A stretch of DNA of 17,240 bases from the NCBI GenBank assembly GCA_964578485.1, contig CAZODA010000057.1, positions 1 to 17,240 of the forward strand, read 5' to 3'. Every line of letters starts with the position of its first letter. Position 1 is the first letter of the stretch. The stretch is from CAZODA01 sp964578485 (GTDB lineage Bacteria; Bacteroidota; Bacteroidia; Bacteroidales; Marinilabiliaceae). A program made the translations under genes and the position numbers. The notes below the pieces were generated by a model, which searched no databases, had not been told where the DNA came from, and worked only from the letters and a program-made list of their open reading frames with translations. Below, piece by piece: positions 13,454-17,240 of the stretch.

Positions 13454-13915
13454 TTAAAACTTTTTATCGGGGTCATAGCTTCCGGGAACGGTTCTGAAGC
13501 TTATTGCAAGTCTGTTCCATCCATTAATCGCTATAATAGCCATGGTTAGAGCAACTATTTCTTCTTCAGAAAAATGTTCACGCGTAGCTTTATATAATGA
13601 ATCAGGCACATCATTTTCAGATATAAGAGTTAGTGCTTCTGTCCAAGCTAATGCAGCACGTTCGCGTTCTGTATAAAATGGAGTTTCTCTCCATGCCGAT
13701 AGGGCATACAAACGTTGTTCTGATTCTCCATTCTTTCTTGCATCCTTGGTGTGCATATCAAGGCAAAAGGCACATCCATTAATTTGTGAAGCTCTGGTTT
13801 TTACCAGTTCATATAATGTTTGTTCAAGTCCTGAACCATGGACGTACTTTTCAAGCTCCATCATGCCTTTTAAAGCACCTGTGCCTGTTTTTGCGTAATC
13901 CAATCTTGGTTTCAT
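13454..13915 (-). CDS. Carboxymuconolactone decarboxylase/AhpD-like protein
   Basis: 153-residue helical protein of the CMD/AhpD superfamily. The active-site type motif NGCAFCLDMHTKDA (about residues 46-59) supplies the redox pair C48 and C51 and the nearby H55, as in AhpD-like alkylhydroperoxidases; the domain continues with RLYALSAWRETPFYTERERAALAWTEA. Members reduce organic peroxides or act as thiol partners. The ATG at 13915 is chosen because the domain starts there; an in-frame ATG at 13984 would add a hydrophobic non-family extension and overlap the OsmC gene. It follows the OsmC gene by 52 bases on the same strand, suggesting a joint peroxide-defence unit. Confidence 0.88.
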   Translation of the reverse strand: MKPRLDYAKTGTGALKGMMELEKYVHGSGLEQTLYELVKTRASQINGCAFCLDMHTKDARKNGESEQRLYALSAWRETPFYTERERAALAWTEALTLISENDVPDSLYKATREHFSEEEIVALTMAIIAINGWNRLAISFRTVPGSYDPDKKF

Positions 13916-13967
13916 TTTTTTAATATTAAAGGGTTGTTTCAATAAAAAACGCTTTATAAATATAAAA

Positions 13968-14384
13968 TTACAATAGGGTTGCATCTAAAGTAATAGCAAA
14001 ACTAAGGGCCTTACTTACCGGGCAATTATCTTTGGCTTTTTCTGCACATTCCAAAAATTTCTTTTCATCGATATTTGGAACTTTAGCTTTTAATACCAAA
14101 TGCGAACCTGTAAGTTCGAGTTTAGCTGCATCCATTGTAACTGTTGAGCTTACTTCAAGTGAATCGGGAGTATATCCTTCTTCACCTAAGATAAGGCTGA
14201 GGGCCATAGCAAAACATCCTGCATGAGCGCCGGCTAATAACTCATCGGGATTAGTACCCGGATCATTTTCAAAACGTGTTTTGAACGAATATTTTGAATT
14301 GTTCAATACTTTACTTTGTGTCGTTAGTTCACCGCTTCCTTCTTTAATTGAACCTTTCCATACGGCTTTTGCTGTTTGTTTCAT
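13968..14384 (-). CDS. OsmC-family peroxiredoxin
   Basis: Cytoplasmic thiol-dependent hydroperoxide reductase of the OsmC family, 138 residues. The family signatures are DPGTNPDELLAGAHAGCFAMALS (about 41-63) with the first redox cysteine C57, and KDNCPVSKAL (118-127) with the second, C121. R37 and E48 occupy positions consistent with the catalytic set. Length and motif order fit OsmC proper rather than Ohr. It is upstream of an AhpD-like gene, which may supply reducing thiols (inference). An AAGCAAA/TTTGCTT inverted repeat about 70-85 bases upstream may be regulatory. Confidence 0.92.
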   Translation of the reverse strand: MKQTAKAVWKGSIKEGSGELTTQSKVLNNSKYSFKTRFENDPGTNPDELLAGAHAGCFAMALSLILGEEGYTPDSLEVSSTVTMDAAKLELTGSHLVLKAKVPNIDEKKFLECAEKAKDNCPVSKALSFAITLDATLL

Positions 14385-14751
14385 GATAAAGATTTTTTAA
14401 TTAATATAAATATTATGATACTTAAATTGTAATATCGCTTCTGCAAACAAAAGCAAAATGAATTTGCTTGATTGCCTCTGAATCAATAGATTTTTCCTGG
14501 ATAAAATATATTTCACAGCTTAATTGAAGTGGAATATTCAGGACTAAGGTTTTATTGAAAATAAGTTTTCTGCTGCATGCAGTTTGAAGGGTTTTAATAC
14601 AAAAAACTTATTTACAGGATCGTAGTCTGATTATTTTTTATCACTCATATTATTATAACATTTTAAGACGCATCCTGTTCATTTTCAATGACGATTTAAT
14701 AACAATTTTGTCAAAAATGTTTTTCGATAACTTTATTCCGCAGTAAATTTT
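14385..14751. other. Gene-free stretch upstream of osmC-like gene
   Basis: Holds the OsmC promoter region and the end of the DUF488 gene. I see an inverted repeat AAGCAAA-n5-TTTGCTT (14451-14469) and a perfect CTGCATGCAG palindrome (14573-14582). No TAnnTTTG match on the minus strand and no credible gene. Confidence 0.55.
14451..14469. promoter_or_regulatory. Inverted repeat upstream of the OsmC gene
   Basis: Seven-base arms AAGCAAA and TTTGCTT around a five-base spacer, 67-85 bases from the OsmC start. It may be an operator; no known regulator motif is recognised. Confidence 0.3.
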
Positions 14752-15105
14752 TTAAGCCATATTTGTAGTGAGATATTCCTTTATAACAATGGCATTATTA
14801 TGTAGTGAATCTTTTGCTGCGTATAGCAGGACAACCGTTCCATGGTCTTTTTCAAGTTCTTTAATTCTTTTCAATTCTTCAGTTCTCGATTCGAGTTCAA
14901 TTTTGTATCTTTTTTTAAATTCAGGCCATTTCTCAGCTTCATGTGCAAACCATTTTCGTAATTCTGAGCTTGGTGCAATTTCTTTAAGCCATTCATTCCA
15001 GTTGGCCCGACTCTTTGATATCCCTCGTGGCCAAAGACGATCTACAAATATTTTATAATATTCATCTTCATCGTCATAATCGTAAATTCTTTTAGTAATA
15101 ATCAT
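14752..15105 (-). CDS. DUF488 family protein (YeaO-like)
   Basis: 117-residue cytoplasmic protein of the DUF488/YeaO family; no biochemical function is established. Conserved text includes FVDRLWPRGISKSRA (about residues 20-34), WLKEIAPSSELRKWFAHE (39-56), WPEFKKRYKIEL (60-71) and VVLLYAAKD near the end. It is full-length. Unusually for this window, a perfect AGGAGG lies eight bases before the ATG (around 15114-15119 on the minus strand). No operon partner is adjacent. Confidence 0.88.
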   Translation of the reverse strand: MIITKRIYDYDDEDEYYKIFVDRLWPRGISKSRANWNEWLKEIAPSSELRKWFAHEAEKWPEFKKRYKIELESRTEELKRIKELEKDHGTVVLLYAAKDSLHNNAIVIKEYLTTNMA

Positions 15106-15458
15106 TTTAATTTCCTCCTAAAAGTTCTTACTCTTTGTTTTTTAATAATCTTAAACTTATAACTAATACATAATTTAAAAGTTCAAAAAAGGAAGAGATA
15201 AAAAGCTTGCTTTATCACTTTATTTTAAAATTGCTGTTTATTGTATTTATTTATCAATTCTTTCTTATGTTTATTTTTTTGCTTTGTTAAAAAAAATTAA
15301 ATGACTCCTCAATTAAAATTTATTTAAAATATTATTCTTAAAATAGGGTAATATATTTGAGAGGTAAATATTGTTGTTGCATTATTTTATTCTTATTTAA
15401 TATTCCAAATAATTGATAGTTAAATTGAATGTTATCAGTTTTATAAAATTAATTAATA
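15106..15458. promoter_or_regulatory. Divergent upstream region of DUF488 and Gfo/Idh genes
   Basis: This 353-base AT-rich stretch carries the AGGAGG ribosome-binding site of the minus-strand gene and, on the plus strand, TATATTTG at 15352-15359, a match to TAnnTTTG about 100 bases before the oxidoreductase start; no TTTG is seen at -33. The oxidoreductase start follows an A/T-only leader (AAATTAATTAATA). No gene is visible. Confidence 0.4.
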
Positions 15459-16877
15459 ATGATTTCACGAAGAAAATTTTTGAAAAACATGGCGGTATCA
15501 TCTGCCGGGTTGGCAGTGGGTTCAACCGGAGCATTAAGTGCCGGGAGCTATAGAAAAGTAATTGGCTCAAATGAAAAAATAAATATTGCCTATGTTGGTA
15601 TAGGGCATAGGGGTGAGCAGGTTATTCAAGATTTTGCGAGAACCGCTATGGTTAATGTCGTTGCCTTATGTGATGTTGATTTGGGTGCGGCTCATACTCA
15701 GCGATCTTTAAATACCTATCCTGATGCTAAGCGGTTCAAGGATTTTCGTCAGATGTTTGATAAGGCAGGCAATGAATTTGATGCTGTTGTTATTTGCACG
15801 CCTGATCATTCCCATTTTCCCATATCTATGTTGGCGATGTCGAGTGGAAAGCATGTCTATGTTGAAAAGCCTATGTCGCGAACCTTTTATGAAGCAGAGC
15901 TGATGATGCAGGCTGCTGAAAAATATCCCAATGTTATAACTCAAGTTGGAAATCAGGGTCATTCAGAGGCAAATTATTTTCAGTTTAAGGCTTGGGTAGA
16001 TGCCGGAATAATAAAAGATGTAACAGCTGTTACTGCGCATATGAATAATGTAAGGCGCTGGCATACTTGGGATACAAATATTTATAAGCTTCCTGAAAAA
16101 CAGGAAATTCCTGAGGGCATGGATTGGATGACATGGTTGTCGGCTGTTCCTTATCATGAGTATAATGAAAAATATCATCATGGTGAATGGCGTTGTTGGT
16201 ATGACTTTGGTATGGGGGCTCTTGGTGATTGGGGAGCACATATACTTGATAGCGTTCATGAATTTCTTGATCTTGGTTTACCTTATGAGGTGTCTTTGAT
16301 ATATGAGGATGGTCACAATGAATATTTCTTTCCTTATTCTTCTACTATTTTATTTAGATTTCCACAACGAAGAGATATGCCGGCGGTTGATATTACTTGG
16401 TATGATGGTCTGGATAATTTACCTCCCCTTCCTGAAGGTTATGGAATATCTGAATTAGATCCTGATATTCCTGCTACTAATCAGGGAGACACCCCCCAAT
16501 CGAAAGTAAATCCCGGAAAAATTATTTATTCCAAAGATTTAATATTTAAAGGTGGAAGTCATGGAAGTACACTTTCTATAATTCCTGAAGAAAAGGCGCG
16601 GGCTATGGCTTCCAAATTGCCGGAAGTTCCTGAAAGTACTTCAAATCATTTCGAAAACTTTTTACTTGCCTGTAAAGGAATAGAAAAAACACGTTCGCCT
16701 TTCCAAATACACGGACCATTAAGTCAGGTGTTTTCTTTGGGCGTTATAGCACAACGCTTAAATACAAGATTGTTTTTTGATAGCAGAACTAATCAAATAA
16801 CAAACAATAAGTTCGCAAATGCTTTATTGGCCGGTGCTCCTCCACGTAAAGAATGGGAAGAGTTTTATAAGTTATAG
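15459..16877 (+). CDS. Gfo/Idh/MocA-family oxidoreductase with Tat signal
   Basis: 472-residue NAD(P)-dependent sugar or glycan-modifying oxidoreductase. The N-terminus has a twin-arginine motif SRRKFLK (3-9), then a hydrophobic stretch ending near ALSAGS (25-30), so the folded, cofactor-loaded enzyme is probably exported to the periplasm. The Rossmann motif is VGIGHRG (46-52), followed by ALCDVD, CTPDHSHF (113-120) and the hallmark EKP (136-138). The C-terminal domain contains GDWGAHILDSVHE with H261, and the Bacteroidota-typical PLPEGYG/GSHGSTLSIIPEEKARAM segments. The tail ends GAPPRKEWEEFYKL. Such proteins are abundant near glycan-degradation loci; none is visible here. The substrate is unknown. 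The stop is followed immediately by repeat block 3. Confidence 0.92.
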   Translation: MISRRKFLKNMAVSSAGLAVGSTGALSAGSYRKVIGSNEKINIAYVGIGHRGEQVIQDFARTAMVNVVALCDVDLGAAHTQRSLNTYPDAKRFKDFRQMFDKAGNEFDAVVICTPDHSHFPISMLAMSSGKHVYVEKPMSRTFYEAELMMQAAEKYPNVITQVGNQGHSEANYFQFKAWVDAGIIKDVTAVTAHMNNVRRWHTWDTNIYKLPEKQEIPEGMDWMTWLSAVPYHEYNEKYHHGEWRCWYDFGMGALGDWGAHILDSVHEFLDLGLPYEVSLIYEDGHNEYFFPYSSTILFRFPQRRDMPAVDITWYDGLDNLPPLPEGYGISELDPDIPATNQGDTPQSKVNPGKIIYSKDLIFKGGSHGSTLSIIPEEKARAMASKLPEVPESTSNHFENFLLACKGIEKTRSPFQIHGPLSQVFSLGVIAQRLNTRLFFDSRTNQITNNKFANALLAGAPPRKEWEEFYKL

Positions 16878-16879
16878 TA

Positions 16880-16993
16880 ATCAATGATCAGTAAACAATG
16901 ATCAGTAAACAGTCATCAGTAAACAGTCATCAGTAAACAGTAAACAGTCATCAGTAAACAGTCATCAGTAAACAGTCATCAGTAAACAGTAAA
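16880..16993 (+). repeat. 14-base tandem array, unit AGTCATCAGTAAAC
   Basis: About seven full units, including two AATGATCAGTAAAC variants at the start, interrupted and ended by seven-base half units (AGTAAAC). The half unit is the second half of the full unit, consistent with slippage or unequal exchange. Related copies lie at 396-468 and near 1021. Confidence 0.9.
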
Positions 16994-17094
16994 TGAATTA
17001 TGAATTATAAATTATAAATTATGAATGAAGGGTTAATTAGTTGATTAGCAGATGTGATAATTAGCAAATTATCAATCATCAGTAAACAATGAAA

Positions 17095-17173
17095 AACTCT
17101 CCTCCTTTTTTCAAGGAGGAGCACGCCAAGCACAATTTGAAATTATGTTTTTGGTTGAAAAAATTGCTTGGCG
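17095..17173 (+). repeat. 80-base hairpin element, copy in block 3
   Basis: Two hairpins in series: CTCCTCCTT/AAGGAGGAG, then GCCAAGCA/TGCTTGGC enclosing a TTTGAAATTATG interior. Nearly identical to the complement of 12490-12569. Confidence 0.85.
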
Positions 17174-17187
17174 GAGGTGGTTAAAAG

Positions 17188-17219
17188 GGAGTATCCCATA
17201 AACTGTGTAAGTAATTAAT
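17188..17219. repeat. Possible insertion-sequence end
   Basis: GGAGTATCCCATAAACTGTGTAAG is similar to 13136-13167 and to my memory of IS256-type termini. The window ends 21 bases later, so an adjoining transposase, if any, would lie outside. Confidence 0.4.
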
Positions 17220-17240
17220 CAGGGGGTTAAAAGTCCGGAC

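Larger units (their letters stand above)
16878..17240. repeat. Repeat block 3: inverted counterpart of block 1 plus hairpin element
   Basis: Contains the 14-base tandem array (about 16880-16993), an A/T-rich stretch with ATTATAAATTATGAATG (16995-17028), an inverted copy of the 24-base repeat of block 1 (17035-17071), an ATCAGTAAACAATGA copy (about 17078-17092), the 80-base hairpin element (17095-17173) and an IS-end-like stretch (17188-17219). Reading it as its complement gives the module order of block 1. No gene is visible before the window ends. Confidence 0.85.

Noticed and set aside
13916..13984. Upstream ATG at 13984 as start of the AhpD-like gene
   Set aside because: The extra 23 residues are hydrophobic and not part of the domain, and the frame would overlap the end of the OsmC gene.
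16880..16993. CRISPR array
   Set aside because: Units are 14 bases in direct tandem without spacers, and no cas gene is present.

Overview
The window is AT-rich bacterial DNA that most likely comes from an anaerobic or microaerophilic member of the Bacteroidota (Bacteroidales/Marinilabiliales-like). Evidence: several upstream regions match the Bacteroidota promoter pattern (TTTG or TTG, about 19-22 bases, TAnnTTTG); most start codons follow A/T-rich leaders rather than a Shine-Dalgarno sequence; the protein set is typical (Tat-exported Gfo/Idh/MocA oxidoreductase, FKBP isomerase with a cysteine tail, short Mrp); and gene-free stretches carry a mosaic of short structured repeats.

Layout. 1-389 is the 3' part of a LysE/RhtB-type exporter. 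390-1053 is repeat block 1. 1054-2323 (minus) holds a hotdog thioesterase and an SDR oxidoreductase. 2569-4670 (plus) holds a GlsB/YeaQ-type membrane protein, then an FKBP isomerase and chorismate synthase. 4752-4825 is tRNA-Pro(CGG). 4860-6623 (minus) is a methyl-accepting chemotaxis protein. 6930-12164 (minus) is a nine-gene metal/Fe-S cluster. 12165-13453 is mostly repeat block 2. 13454-14384 (minus) is an OsmC/AhpD-like peroxide-defence pair. 14752-15105 (minus) is a DUF488 protein. 15459-16877 (plus) is a Tat-exported Gfo/Idh/MocA oxidoreductase. 16878-17240 is repeat block 3.

The centrepiece is 6930-12164. Read in its own direction it encodes a DUF134 regulator with a zinc-ribbon tail, a 55-residue zinc-ribbon protein, a COG1237-type metallo-beta-lactamase-fold hydrolase, an unrecognised 84-residue protein, two small NifX/ORP-family (Nitro_FeMo-Co) proteins, two MinD-like ATPases each carrying two 4Fe-4S ferredoxin motifs, and a cysteine-free Mrp ATPase. 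The last three genes overlap by 17 and 20 bases. The set resembles the orange-protein (ORP) complex locus of Desulfovibrio, but with a DUF134 protein as the likely regulator. Two near-identical palindromes (GAACA-nn-TGTTC core) lie about 50 bases upstream of the hydrolase and of the first NifX gene, each next to a Bacteroidota -7 element, which suggests one regulator controls both units.

The three repeat blocks share modules: 14- and 24-base tandem units, several hairpins whose stems differ in sequence but stay paired, and an 80-base element present in inverted copies in blocks 2 and 3. The order of modules in block 3 is the reverse complement of that in block 1. No transposase is visible in the window.
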